Under the pieces are notes generated by a model. The model made no database searches. It was not told the DNA's origin and was given only the letters and a program-made list of their open reading frames with translations. Position numbers and translations under genes: made by a program. 63,171 nucleotides of DNA from a virus: IMG/VR virus record IMGVR_UViG_3300028392_000001, positions 1-63,171 of that record, one strand, 5' to 3'. Shown here piece by piece: positions 10,501-18,400 of the stretch (position 1 is the first letter of the stretch; the number at the start of each line of letters is the position of its first letter).

Positions 10501-13500
10501 GAATTAAAGTCACCTGAAGAACTTTTGTCTGACGTAGGCTTTACTTTTCACAGACCAAAGACCCTTGAAGACCTTCTTGTTTTTAAACAAGACTTTAGAA
10601 ATGGAGAAGTGCTTTGTACATTCAATAGTCCTTCTTCTAGAATGGACAGAAACTTTATTTTCTGGATAAGAAGAAACGAATACTACTCTGTTCTTCCAGC
10701 CGATGAACTTACGCAGGAATATCTAAAGGAAGACAATCAAGGAGCTAAACTTTGGAGAAATTATCTCGATTCCAATGGAAAGAAAAATACTGACGGCACT
10801 TATGACATAAAAGGCATCGTTCCGTCAAGGCAAGACCCTTACGGAACTTCCTCAATGAGTGTTCAGGTTAATAAGTCAAACGGTCTTGTGTCTATTAAAA
10901 ACAGATATAATCATACAGTTAATAATCCAGATTCTACCTTTGGAAACGACTTAAACAGTATTGTTGACGGACTTGAAGATTCTGTTTTTAAACTCGAAAA
11001 CATAAAGAAATCTCAACAATCTTTTGATTTGCCTGAAAATATTGCGTCTGATTCTAAAGGAAGGCTAATGAGATTCGATTTTGAAGAAAATGGAGTTTAC
11101 TTTGGTAAAAATTCTTATTTAAAGAATGGACAAATAATTACTTTAGATAAGAACAGTCAAAGAATGTTTGATGTTTTTCTTGTTGATTCTAGCACAAAAA
11201 CAATTAAAGATTTAAGTATTTTAGAAAATGAACTTCTTCCTTCAATAACTAATTTTTTTGAAAATAAAATAGAAAAAATTGTTTTTGAAGGAAACAAAAT
11301 AATAGCAAAATCAGGTAGCGAGTATCTTGAAGTTGAGTTTGATAAAGATAAAAATTTAACTAGACTTTTTTCAACTACAAAAACCATAGGTGACTATTTT
11401 CTTTTCAATAACAAATCTCTTTTACAAATAAGTTTACCTAATATACAAAGCATAGGTGACTATTTTCTTTTCAATAACAAATATCTTTTAGAAATAAGCC
11501 TACCTGATATACAAAGCATAGGTACCGATTTTATTTTCAATAACAACTCTCTTTTAAAAACAAGCCTACCTAGCGTACAAAGCATAGGTAACTATTTTCT
11601 TTATAATAACAAATCTCTTTCAGAAATAAGCATACCTAATGTACAAAGCATAGGTAACGATTTTCTTTCATATAACAAATCTTTTTCAGAAATAAACATA
11701 CCTAATGTACAAAGCATAGGTAACAATTTTCTTTCACATAACAACTCTCTTTCAGAAATAAGCCTACCTAATGTACAAAGCATAGGTGACTATTTTCTTT
11801 ATAATAACAACTCTCTTTTAGAAATAAGCATACCTAATGTACAAAACATAGGTAACAATTTTCTTTCACATAACAACTCTTTTTCAGAAATAAGCATACC
11901 TAATGTACAAAGCATAGATGACGATTTTCTTTTTTATAACAAATCTCTTTCAAAAATAAGCCTACCTAATGTACAAAGCATAGGTAACTATTTTCTTTTA
12001 AATAACAACTCTCTTTCAGAAATAAGCCTACCTAATGTACAAAGCATAGGTGACGATTTTCTTTTTTATAACAAATCTCTTTCAGAAATAAGCCTACCTA
12101 ATGTACAAAGCATAGGTAACAATTTTCTTTTAAGTAATAATAAGTTTAGAAATAAAATAAATTCAAATAGAGAATCAAAAGAAAATACCAAACTGCTTCT
12201 CAATACAAACCCTATATCAATTTCCGACAAGTTCAACAAGTTTAATCACTTTAATAACGAAATAGACTTAGGTAAAGAAGATAGCAATCCTAAAGTAATA
12301 TTCTCAAAACGAAATTCAAAGTCAGACCCAAGTCAAGAAATTGCAATGCTTAAAAACAAAGCAACAGGTAAAACAATTTCTGGAGAAGACCTAAAGCAAC
12401 TTCTTTTTACTATTGATGCAAATGACTTTGTTTCAAAAAAAGATGCTTCTCTGTTTGCTAAGAAAATCGTTGGTACGTGGAGAGAAATGTTTATAAAGGA
12501 GAACATGAAAGGTTCAAGTCTTCTTAAGTCAAAAGAGATACTTAGACTCACTTACTTTACGACCAAACAAAAGATTGCTGACTATGCTAAAGATATTGAC
12601 TTTATTGAGAAAATGGCTAGTGACGCAGAGTACAGGTCTTTAGTTGCTCAGGCTAACATTAAGAGAAGACAGGCGTTTCAGAAGTATAAAAGACTGTTCG
12701 ACAAGGATGTAGAGTTTTACAGAGCATTACAAACCATATCTAAAATAAACCCAAAAGAGTTTACTGAAAACAATGTGCTTAAGCAGTTCATAGATATGCT
12801 TTCCAAAGACCCTCACAATGTAAATATAGAGGAGTTTAAGAAGTATGCTGAAGGTATTAACTTTCATCATATAGAATATAGGAAGCAAAATCTTGATATG
12901 GATGAAAGCGAGTCTTCAGAGCACGATGATGAGTTTGAGCGCCAGGAGCTTATAAACTACATTAAGTTTATGAAGATAAACGCCAACAACGCTATTGGCA
13001 CAAGGCACAACACAGATTTACTGAGTTCTAAAATACTTAGCATTGACCCTGAAGAACTTGACAATAAGTCAATTAGGCAGTTAGCTATTCATATTCAAAA
13101 AATTGTAAACAGCAAGTCAACAAACAGGGCTGGTGCTCAGTTCTGGTTTAGGTATAATGCGGCTATGATGGCTGACGAATTAGAAGATTCAATGAGCGAA
13201 GTTTGGAATAACATCCTCAACAAGAAGGTAGCTTCTGGTGCAATAAGAGATTTCTTCCCTTACGTTACTAACGGTAAGCTTCACTGGATGGGCAATGTTT
13301 CTGTTTTGTCAATGAAAGACCAGCTTAATGTACTTGATGGGCTTTCAAAGGATTACTCAGGTAGCTTTGTTAAAAAGATATTTGAACCAATAGATAAAGC
13401 TTATGACGATTTCAGAAGGACTTATGCACTTGCTGCTGCAACAATAGACAATAACGGCTACTCTGTTTCCGATATGCACGAGATTGGAGTTCACTGGCTT

Positions 13501-15783
13501 CTTAATCAAAAGCCTGATTTTAAAGTTAAAAAGTCTTGGCTTGAACCAGGCGGATTTCTCTATGAAAATGGATTTAAAAATGGAGAAATAAAAGTTGGAG
13601 AAATTCTTTCTCACAACAGTATTGGTCTTGATAAACAAGCTTATGACTTGGTTAATAAAGAAGCTAAAAAATATATAGGTGATTCCATAGTACTTTCTTT
13701 TGGAGAAAAACCAGAAGGCTTTACTGACAAACAAGTAGATGATGCAATGAAAGATATTGCAGTCATGTCAAACAGAAACAAAGCTGAAGTTGAAAAAGAA
13801 AGGCAACTACTATTTAAGAAAACAGGATATAGTTCTGTTAAAGATTTAGTTAATGCTGTTATTGACGGAGAGGAGCTTAAAGGTAAAAATAAAGACTATC
13901 TTGATAGGGCTAGAAAGCTTTTTGATGACTTGAAAAACGGAAAGTACACTAACGGAACTACATTAAAGTATATATCTGAAGTAATAAGCGGAGAGGAGTT
14001 TAGGGACGTAAAAGACTACGCCCCAATACTTCGTTACCGAGAGTATGTTCCTGACGAAGATATGCTTGAAGAAAAAGCAGGTTCTGCTCCAAATCAAAGA
14101 TTGTACTTTAATACATACTCTGACCTGAATGTAAATACAGCATTCTTGAATAAAAGAACAAGAGCTGTAATGGCTTTAAATACCAATGCTTTCGAGATGG
14201 GACTTAAGCGACTTGACCAGCAGTTGTTTTATATGAAAAACGAAGAACAAAGAGCTCAGTTGGTAAAAATGCTTGAAACTCCATTGTTTAAAGATGGAAA
14301 CATTATATCAAAAGAAGTTTCCAAAATGTTTAAAGACCAGATGAAGGTTTACTTTAATAGAGGAATGACTCAAAGTAAACTTGATTTAAGAAGAAGCGGT
14401 TTTTGGAGAGGACTTCAAACACTTCTTAGTGCGTCAAGGATACTTACTCTTTCGCCTATAACAAAGTCTATTGCGCAGCTATCGTCTTCAGCAATGGCTC
14501 TTCAGACAATGGACTTTGGCGGTCCAGTTCAAAAGTTTGCTGATTTAACTTGGGCTTACAACGAAGTTGTTGGAACATTGTTTACAGAAAAAGGAAAGGA
14601 GTTTGAAGACTTTTTAGACAGATATGCTTTTGAAATATCAAAAAGAGGTGTTTCTGATATAGACATAATAAACTTGTCTGCTCCAATGTCATTTGTTCAG
14701 TCTGGTAAAAACATAATAACAGGTGGTTATAAAAGAGAACAAAATATACCAAGTCAAGTATTGTCAGCGCTTTCAAACAGAGATAAGGCAATGCTTGTTT
14801 CTATGTTGCCATTGCTTTTCTTTGATAGAATTGCTGCAAGGGTAACCTTTATGGCAAACTACAAAAACCTACTTGAAGCCAATGGAGAAAAGGTTGACTA
14901 CGACAATCCTAACTTGTCAGCAATAGATATGGCTTTGCAAAAAACAAGAAGCACTCAGGCTACAGACAATCCACTTTACAGACCAGCTGCACTTGCCAAT
15001 ATACACGTAGGAAAAGAATCGTTAGTTACTAACCCTAAGTTATCAGGTGCTCTTGGTGAATTGCTTAATCAGTCAATATGGACATTTAAGTCTTTCAGTG
15101 CAGTAGAAACCGCAACACTAAGACTTGAAAGACAAAGAGCTCTTGATGCAATAGCTAATGGAGATGTAAAAGCTGCAGCGTCTTCTTTAGAATACTTGTC
15201 TTATAATATGCTTGGAAAACTTTCGTTTCAGTATTTAAAACTTCTTGGCTCTCTTCCTATTTTAATAGGAGCTGCAATGGCTTACGGAACGGGAACTACT
15301 GACGACAAAGACAGAATGTGGTATGCTGTTAAAAACAAGCTTAATCCTATAAATAATCTTTATAAAGCCGCACTGGACTACGAAGGAATTGTAGACCCAA
15401 TACAGTATCATCTTAATGATTTGATTCACAAGGCAGATATTCGTATTCATGGCGGAGAGCTTTCTAAAGACGAAGAATACAAGTATAAAATGGGAGATGA
15501 TAACTATCTTGGGTATATAGTAGATGCTGTTAATCAATTTGGAAGAGAAGGCAAGTCCTTGCTTGACCACATAGATGTTAATGAATCAGGACTTAAAGTA
15601 AAGGCAAGCAAAAATGATATACCAAAAGACTTTGAGTCGTTAGCATACTTTATGGCACTTACAGGTAAAACCTTTCCTGGATACGCAGACTTTTACGAAA
15701 TAGCCAAAGAATTTAAAAGACAACAAATGTTTAATCAAGGAAACACAGATTTAAAAACTTATAAAAAAGACATTCAAAAATGA
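4558..15783 (+). CDS. giant 3741-residue polyvalent (ejected) protein with LRR array
   Basis: The largest protein, probably packaged and injected. From N to C: an acidic linker with three copies of LP[DE]EVHGV (residues about 54, 73, 89); long helical regions; a zincin-like patch around residues 1379-1387 (EEIAHSVHH) with AEFTARVFADYL about 135 residues later, where the first His of HExxH is Glu; a module at about 1945-2260 containing DPYGTSSMSVQV and KNRYNHTV; 11 leucine-rich repeats of 22 residues (2277-2518); then long helical regions and a hydrophobic segment near residue 3560 (LLGSLPILIGAAMAYG). The layout matches phage polyvalent proteins that carry several effector domains. No virion RNA polymerase motif (DxDGD) was seen. 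The stop overlaps the next start (ATGA). Confidence 0.8.
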   Translation: MAETKLGIPVGTPDKIAPNEGAIENMLHTIERASSPQGLPQSQPIQNTSQVNELPDEVHGVVEEATNNSHDNLPEEVHGVIEETVTPDLPEEVHGVAEVSETKPQASPVQSIFAQPHPDIASKNTYENGWTLAGQMNQEFNRLVDQYGRDKFTSEWNAAKTEEQKTKTNQPAPVYINGVEQYVIEKEPSLMEKHNNFFGHINDEIGKEVKNAWDWVSQKTYRESNEAEKRKTMLQTSAYMHGDYLDWKELTPDAKRVITQMNNEKIKDNNYGIVINSTTGKTDQMIKDLSKTVGDFNLVFSTMGTPIEKDSMKEGEMYFKDQKTGGALVPNSFFSGLMKKYGESALDPQVVEREYINSVNKNKYGIYEKYGFVGEVPKNTPEVVSELLQSNTYLNSSAAEKRAMLVDLHNRVPDLKATPLESFIYNYQNTFTPALDLSVMKAMAKERLDKLPKDLSLKENILKLGSEFLHPRASGDIPTDEMEEDRKLDNAKNFYEDLIEHPYEGEGSWLSKMNPFNKSNNGYKAIPFLGSEMDAFKNLDLYIAAKTKQKDLSPGDAELLEAAKIYNAGISLSKNDFYYSLGKDVLPRMVSFIGEMGATKGISEGTGLAFEKLGQRALEAQGIQNASKWTLQSINGLGKTVDLLTQTSTSGATLIPSETLRRMTPQDGFFFSNNSNEIVHNFQLAAGDDFATALTKSYLNQLQEVGTEKVGDLLQGKVMDAFLKGAKLSGKAVEGLATIAGVSEETIERFSKLMANAQTRAYATRVMLSDFAKKTGVDFSLNPQSWTPRAIKDLMKESSINSYPMEVFEEFLSNRIQPRIEGEADPGLYDLGALGNETYQSSLAMAPLFMFGLGTSVLSTGYNSAFRPEYTRFGQLHDDILNMSNEEFIVRRDKTMDEIQSFSNPSLRSALSGIVSKRLDYNGEKPFSEFYNEYTGQAKELQSLYSRIKSGKFDSDASVVDAIQNGMSSAVHADIRDEYESILNNHAAFEESKAKGTFDGTFSKYISTEIDKVNEVRSTLANYISNGIGNINGISEEIETLNTSEKNKESLRSANKIAQQIRVNTLENFSVDRNGVTARPSVTFSDGIRFDLNEDGEYVFKGGGDVKETLPTIASAIDGMDSAQLVEASNVIANMAGVESEDKVALNGKIAQRFVDSLKTASNIETLGAGSVIDMFEALDNIYAQEHKPPSSVKADALANLKRLIGNSMSQDSSANNASNMRKLVFNVAQFNNVMTFKDWNSLHGSIKNKEGVVREIEEPTDSEFSVVSAEDKIRKVLKGLKFSKLHTLKSLKELNASVKKFDEVLAKLAEDKDIDFTKNGVNVLRSIVLQLPSELLDFNTKIEKSDSKQGSYYDPVTRTIHINVNGASESQIVSETAEEIAHSVHHALVGKSVNMTLDSDQLEEILGNVPKSVKSFNEFFNSKKFDYALFQSLTEMNPSEMSDEQKALLADIKAMLKVAAGKSKTSIYFISAFDIGHDKKLNTRNIVESYNRYKMFKEAGYSNTQSLYYATSRAEFTARVFADYLIDKTAQYNINEATGVFATFDKLRAWTYKNVAKPILQSVFKNSEITVDNNIVYSILGEYGVKTMEKAIDDLGMESPSTAVDENGNRIFSMRMTPVFESNPIVVNEKDFDKLSRNLYNKSPLDFDLENKYSSRSDNAFLKEYEAAGIFDVEKQLELSAKINEDEEKIDEVKQSRLNQIEKLLVKEKDEDKINSKRSEKEAKALGYLFATTNKKVITKNAESLFGVNVSNLLDNIKYNYGVDIISSAPLMSAENGKQYSKSEMDNAQILPVLGIYKRFNDVLPVTVLLYSPENKIVKNGLESSKLSDSPEYFDTETGLYVKFIPKTSSPGEIVINDNEESQNTEQEVKDLNISIQKGFKSLSSLLGIELGESQDRKIYSIRNEVNGFDFIKKKLGETTAKAIRESIPSALDQPQEFYDFITEKIPVKEDIPFIVKTIPSRIDALFRESKKYVESENKNELKSPEELLSDVGFTFHRPKTLEDLLVFKQDFRNGEVLCTFNSPSSRMDRNFIFWIRRNEYYSVLPADELTQEYLKEDNQGAKLWRNYLDSNGKKNTDGTYDIKGIVPSRQDPYGTSSMSVQVNKSNGLVSIKNRYNHTVNNPDSTFGNDLNSIVDGLEDSVFKLENIKKSQQSFDLPENIASDSKGRLMRFDFEENGVYFGKNSYLKNGQIITLDKNSQRMFDVFLVDSSTKTIKDLSILENELLPSITNFFENKIEKIVFEGNKIIAKSGSEYLEVEFDKDKNLTRLFSTTKTIGDYFLFNNKSLLQISLPNIQSIGDYFLFNNKYLLEISLPDIQSIGTDFIFNNNSLLKTSLPSVQSIGNYFLYNNKSLSEISIPNVQSIGNDFLSYNKSFSEINIPNVQSIGNNFLSHNNSLSEISLPNVQSIGDYFLYNNNSLLEISIPNVQNIGNNFLSHNNSFSEISIPNVQSIDDDFLFYNKSLSKISLPNVQSIGNYFLLNNNSLSEISLPNVQSIGDDFLFYNKSLSEISLPNVQSIGNNFLLSNNKFRNKINSNRESKENTKLLLNTNPISISDKFNKFNHFNNEIDLGKEDSNPKVIFSKRNSKSDPSQEIAMLKNKATGKTISGEDLKQLLFTIDANDFVSKKDASLFAKKIVGTWREMFIKENMKGSSLLKSKEILRLTYFTTKQKIADYAKDIDFIEKMASDAEYRSLVAQANIKRRQAFQKYKRLFDKDVEFYRALQTISKINPKEFTENNVLKQFIDMLSKDPHNVNIEEFKKYAEGINFHHIEYRKQNLDMDESESSEHDDEFERQELINYIKFMKINANNAIGTRHNTDLLSSKILSIDPEELDNKSIRQLAIHIQKIVNSKSTNRAGAQFWFRYNAAMMADELEDSMSEVWNNILNKKVASGAIRDFFPYVTNGKLHWMGNVSVLSMKDQLNVLDGLSKDYSGSFVKKIFEPIDKAYDDFRRTYALAAATIDNNGYSVSDMHEIGVHWLLNQKPDFKVKKSWLEPGGFLYENGFKNGEIKVGEILSHNSIGLDKQAYDLVNKEAKKYIGDSIVLSFGEKPEGFTDKQVDDAMKDIAVMSNRNKAEVEKERQLLFKKTGYSSVKDLVNAVIDGEELKGKNKDYLDRARKLFDDLKNGKYTNGTTLKYISEVISGEEFRDVKDYAPILRYREYVPDEDMLEEKAGSAPNQRLYFNTYSDLNVNTAFLNKRTRAVMALNTNAFEMGLKRLDQQLFYMKNEEQRAQLVKMLETPLFKDGNIISKEVSKMFKDQMKVYFNRGMTQSKLDLRRSGFWRGLQTLLSASRILTLSPITKSIAQLSSSAMALQTMDFGGPVQKFADLTWAYNEVVGTLFTEKGKEFEDFLDRYAFEISKRGVSDIDIINLSAPMSFVQSGKNIITGGYKREQNIPSQVLSALSNRDKAMLVSMLPLLFFDRIAARVTFMANYKNLLEANGEKVDYDNPNLSAIDMALQKTRSTQATDNPLYRPAALANIHVGKESLVTNPKLSGALGELLNQSIWTFKSFSAVETATLRLERQRALDAIANGDVKAAASSLEYLSYNMLGKLSFQYLKLLGSLPILIGAAMAYGTGTTDDKDRMWYAVKNKLNPINNLYKAALDYEGIVDPIQYHLNDLIHKADIRIHGGELSKDEEYKYKMGDDNYLGYIVDAVNQFGREGKSLLDHIDVNESGLKVKASKNDIPKDFESLAYFMALTGKTFPGYADFYEIAKEFKRQQMFNQGNTDLKTYKKDIQK
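9924..10023 (+). repeat. possible diverged palindromic repeat inside the giant gene (candidate F)
   Basis: The segment begins CAAATTTTGCCCGTTTTGGG, like copies C and D, and has inverted arms CGTTTTAACGAT / ATCGTTAAAAACG. It lacks the TTATTTGCG core, so membership in the family is uncertain. It is translated in frame (residues about 1789-1822) and lies just upstream of the module that ends in the LRR array. Confidence 0.4.
11386..12111 (+). repeat. 11 tandem 66-bp units encoding 22-residue leucine-rich repeats
   Basis: Units start every 66 bases from 11386, with a partial twelfth from 12112. The protein unit is about IGxxFLxxNxSLxEISLPNV followed by QS, a BspA-like (LRR_5-type) leucine-rich repeat. 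The nucleotide copies are very alike. Most differences fall at unit positions 3-4, 7-8 and 10-11, the rest being nearly fixed. The array is more AT-rich than the flanking gene. Confidence 0.92.
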
Positions 15784-16562
15784 ACCCAAGAATAGTTTTA
15801 GATTACGAGCCAGGACTTGACTCGTTTACTGTTTGCGATATTACTCTTCTTTATGGAGTTTACACTTACTCTAAGTGTGAATACTCTAAAATGAAGCTTG
15901 TTCAGCCAAACGGAATAACTAAGGAATTTTATCCTAGTGATGTAGATTTCTTTTGGACTCCTCAGGGTTACTATGTTTATGGAAATACTTTTCAAGTTCC
16001 AACTCCAATGTCTGGACTTTATGAAGTTCAAATTGCATATGCGCCAAGAGCCGAAATAGGAAGTGCTTATGTTACTGACGATGTTCTTGTTTACGATGCA
16101 GGAAGTGGAGTAAATAAATTTTACAAAGCATTATCTAGTTTTACTCTTTCGGTATCTCCACCGTCAGCTTCTCAACTTCAGGAAATAACCGAAGACGAGA
16201 TGTTTAATCTTACATACGGAAGCGTTCAGTTTTTTAACTCTTTAAAAATAGAAAAGTGTCTTTGTGAAATGAATCAGGAGCTTGTTTGCGAAATAACAGA
16301 ATCTCCTGACAGTCACATATCTTCTTTTGCTGGGTATAAAAACTGGATTGAGATACTTTCAATGTACTACTCTGTTTACACAGCAATCGTTCCAAAGCTT
16401 GAAGTAAGTTGGACTTCTTTTTATGTATTTTCAGGAAGAACGTACCTTATAACTTATTTTAATAGTACCAAGTCAAGAGTTGAAATAATTAGTAGATACG
16501 CAGAGGCTTTGGCAAGTATAGGTAACTTTGTAAACTCTGTTTGTGGTTGTTGTGGCTGTTAA
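15780..16562 (+). CDS. fibre-like or baseplate-like protein with Cys-rich C-terminus
   Basis: A 260-residue protein overlapping the end of the giant gene by four bases (ATGA). The N-terminal half looks like beta-structure and contains SGLYEVQIAYAP, which resembles EGVYEVYVVSVP in the next gene; the two may be distant paralogues. The protein ends in CGCCGC. It opens a block of fibre-like genes. No enzymatic motif is seen. Role as a receptor-binding or tail-accessory component is inferred from position. Confidence 0.6.
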   Translation: MNPRIVLDYEPGLDSFTVCDITLLYGVYTYSKCEYSKMKLVQPNGITKEFYPSDVDFFWTPQGYYVYGNTFQVPTPMSGLYEVQIAYAPRAEIGSAYVTDDVLVYDAGSGVNKFYKALSSFTLSVSPPSASQLQEITEDEMFNLTYGSVQFFNSLKIEKCLCEMNQELVCEITESPDSHISSFAGYKNWIEILSMYYSVYTAIVPKLEVSWTSFYVFSGRTYLITYFNSTKSRVEIISRYAEALASIGNFVNSVCGCCGC

Positions 16563-16579
16563 GAATAGTTATAAAAACA

Positions 16580-16611
16580 TTTGCATTACTCGTTTTAAAA
16601 TTAAATATTTG
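16580..16611 (+). promoter_or_regulatory. candidate Bacteroidota-type promoter for the fibre block
   Basis: TTTG at 16580-16583, exactly 20 bases, then AATATTTG at 16604-16611 (consensus TAnnTTTG, one mismatch). It sits in the 62-base gap before the gene at 16625 and would give a very short leader. Confidence 0.5.
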
Positions 16612-16624
16612 CAATATTTAACTC

Positions 16625-17851
16625 ATGATTGGAAGACTTAAAATATCAGTAGAGCAGTATTCTTCTCAAAGAAGCGTACTTGTAAAGGATGCGACTAATT
16701 ATAATCGTATTCCTTCTCCTGAGTTTTCTCTTGCTTACTATGCTGCCGGAGTTAGGATGATTGTGGTAAAAGACCCTTCCGGAGCTTACACGTACTATTG
16801 TAACAGAAATAACATACTTCAGATTCCTACAATATATCCGCTTCCTATTTACTATGATGGAATAACAACTGACAATAACATTAACTTTTTTCTTCCTTTC
16901 GCAACATTTATAGAGGGAGTTTACGAAGTTTACGTTGTTTCAGTTCCTAATGCCAACATGACTTATCCTAACAATTACCTTGCTGGCGACATAGCTATTG
17001 TTAATATACTTGGAAGTAGATATTTTATAATTGCTAACGTAGACAGTCCTGAGCCTACATTTGACCCTATAACAGGATGGTCACTACTTGTTGACCCAAT
17101 ATCAAGTTATTTGAATGACGACTTGTCAAACTTTCCTTTGGGATACAGGGAAAAAGTAAAGTTTTCTGTTTCAAATTCAGGTTACCTAACTTTGTTTTAC
17201 GACAACCTTTGTCCTGATACAAAAGTAGAGTTTACTGGTTTAGAGTTTCCTTGGCTTCAAGATTTAACTTCTTCAACTTCACATTACTATAATTATAACA
17301 TTAAAGTAACTGACGGATATGGAGTTGTTACGTTCTTTGAAAACGTAGCTATAAATGACTTTCAAACTATAACAGGAACAGGCACTAATGTTTACTTTGG
17401 AGAACTTCAAATAATACCTGTTATTGTAGCTAACGATGCGCTTTCTAATCAAAACACAATCTACTGGAAAGAAGATGGAATCTACATATACGCCCCAGCA
17501 TATTCTCCTGATTTAAGACCTTACGCTTCTTGCACCACTAACCAAAGAGTTCTTGCCGATAGGTTTACTCAAAGAGGAGTTAAGTACTTTACAGTAGATG
17601 GAAACAATATAGCTGTTTGTGATTCAGCTGAATGCTTACAAGGAATCTTTAACGAACTCATATTAAACGACTGTACTAATCTCGATAAAAACATTGATAT
17701 TAGCAATCAGCAAAAACTTATATCCCTATATCTATCTCTTCAATGCAAAATGAACAATGGTGAAACAGACCTTGCTTCGACATTAGATGAGTACAAAAGG
17801 TTGGCACAAGTAATATGTAAGAAATGTCTACCGCCAGCGCAAGCACATTAG
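16625..17851 (+). CDS. fibre-like structural protein, 408 residues
   Basis: A mainly beta-strand-like, Tyr/Asn-rich protein, typical of tail fibre or head fibre components. An early segment (EGVYEVYVVSVPNA, about residues 97-110) resembles the previous gene, suggesting a shared N-terminal module. The C-terminus carries several Cys (SLQCKMNN, VICKKCLPP). A promoter of the Bacteroidota type precedes it. The end overlaps the next small gene by 28 bases. Function is inferred from composition and neighbours. Confidence 0.6.
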   Translation: MIGRLKISVEQYSSQRSVLVKDATNYNRIPSPEFSLAYYAAGVRMIVVKDPSGAYTYYCNRNNILQIPTIYPLPIYYDGITTDNNINFFLPFATFIEGVYEVYVVSVPNANMTYPNNYLAGDIAIVNILGSRYFIIANVDSPEPTFDPITGWSLLVDPISSYLNDDLSNFPLGYREKVKFSVSNSGYLTLFYDNLCPDTKVEFTGLEFPWLQDLTSSTSHYYNYNIKVTDGYGVVTFFENVAINDFQTITGTGTNVYFGELQIIPVIVANDALSNQNTIYWKEDGIYIYAPAYSPDLRPYASCTTNQRVLADRFTQRGVKYFTVDGNNIAVCDSAECLQGIFNELILNDCTNLDKNIDISNQQKLISLYLSLQCKMNNGETDLASTLDEYKRLAQVICKKCLPPAQAH

Positions 17852-18051
17852 AGTTCCTTGTTTCAAAAGGAATTTTTCAACTTCAAAGTTTTTCTGACAA
17901 AGCACTTTTTAATTCAAAGAAGTGCTGTAACTGCTTTATGAAGATGGATGCTTTCTTAGTTTCTTCCGATTATCTTATTAATAATGGAGTTTATACTTCA
18001 GACCAAGAATACTTAATAAATATAAAGTTAAACGATAATGGCTGTTGTTAA
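17824..18051 (+). CDS. small Cys-rich protein, 75 residues
   Basis: A short protein with KKCCNCFMKMD in the middle and a terminal GCC. It overlaps the ends of both neighbours (28 bases with the fibre-like gene upstream, 14 with the next gene), so it is translated as part of the same transcript. Cys clusters also end the fibre-like proteins at 15780 and 16625, so these may be disulfide- or metal-linked partners. Function unknown. Confidence 0.6.
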   Translation: MSTASASTLEFLVSKGIFQLQSFSDKALFNSKKCCNCFMKMDAFLVSSDYLINNGVYTSDQEYLINIKLNDNGCC

Positions 18052-18400
18052 ATTACCAAATGGAGCTATGTGGAACGAAGACATAGTTAGCGTCAAGGAG
18101 CAACTTCCTTTGGCGTTTAGCTATTTCTGCTCTTTTTTCAAGAACGGTGTCACTGTAACAAAAGACCAAAACATGGATACCATTATAAAGCCAGGTTGGT
18201 TTGAAGACATGATAAAAGGAGTTCATACTATTGTATTTTTTCAGAACGTAAACATAAATCAGTATCAAGCTCAAAACACTAGTAAGTCTTATGACTTTAA
18301 CTATTCTACAAAAATAACTTCAACAAAAGGAAGTGAGTCGTTTACTTTTATATATTCAGCTGGCTCTTTAACTCAAATAAAATATACAGGGGATGAATAA
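18038..18400 (+). CDS. unknown structural-region protein, 120 residues
   Basis: A 120-residue protein whose second half is Ser/Thr/Lys-rich beta-like sequence (KITSTKGSESFTFIYSAG). It overlaps the preceding small gene by 14 bases and the following fibre-like gene by 8, consistent with tightly packed late genes. I do not recognise a family. By context it is a fibre accessory or chaperone candidate. Confidence 0.6.
   Translation: MAVVKLPNGAMWNEDIVSVKEQLPLAFSYFCSFFKNGVTVTKDQNMDTIIKPGWFEDMIKGVHTIVFFQNVNINQYQAQNTSKSYDFNYSTKITSTKGSESFTFIYSAGSLTQIKYTGDE

Noticed and set aside
4558-15783. Virion RNA polymerase as in some crAss-like phages
   Set aside because: No DxDGD-type motif was found in the 3741-residue protein on reading it through.
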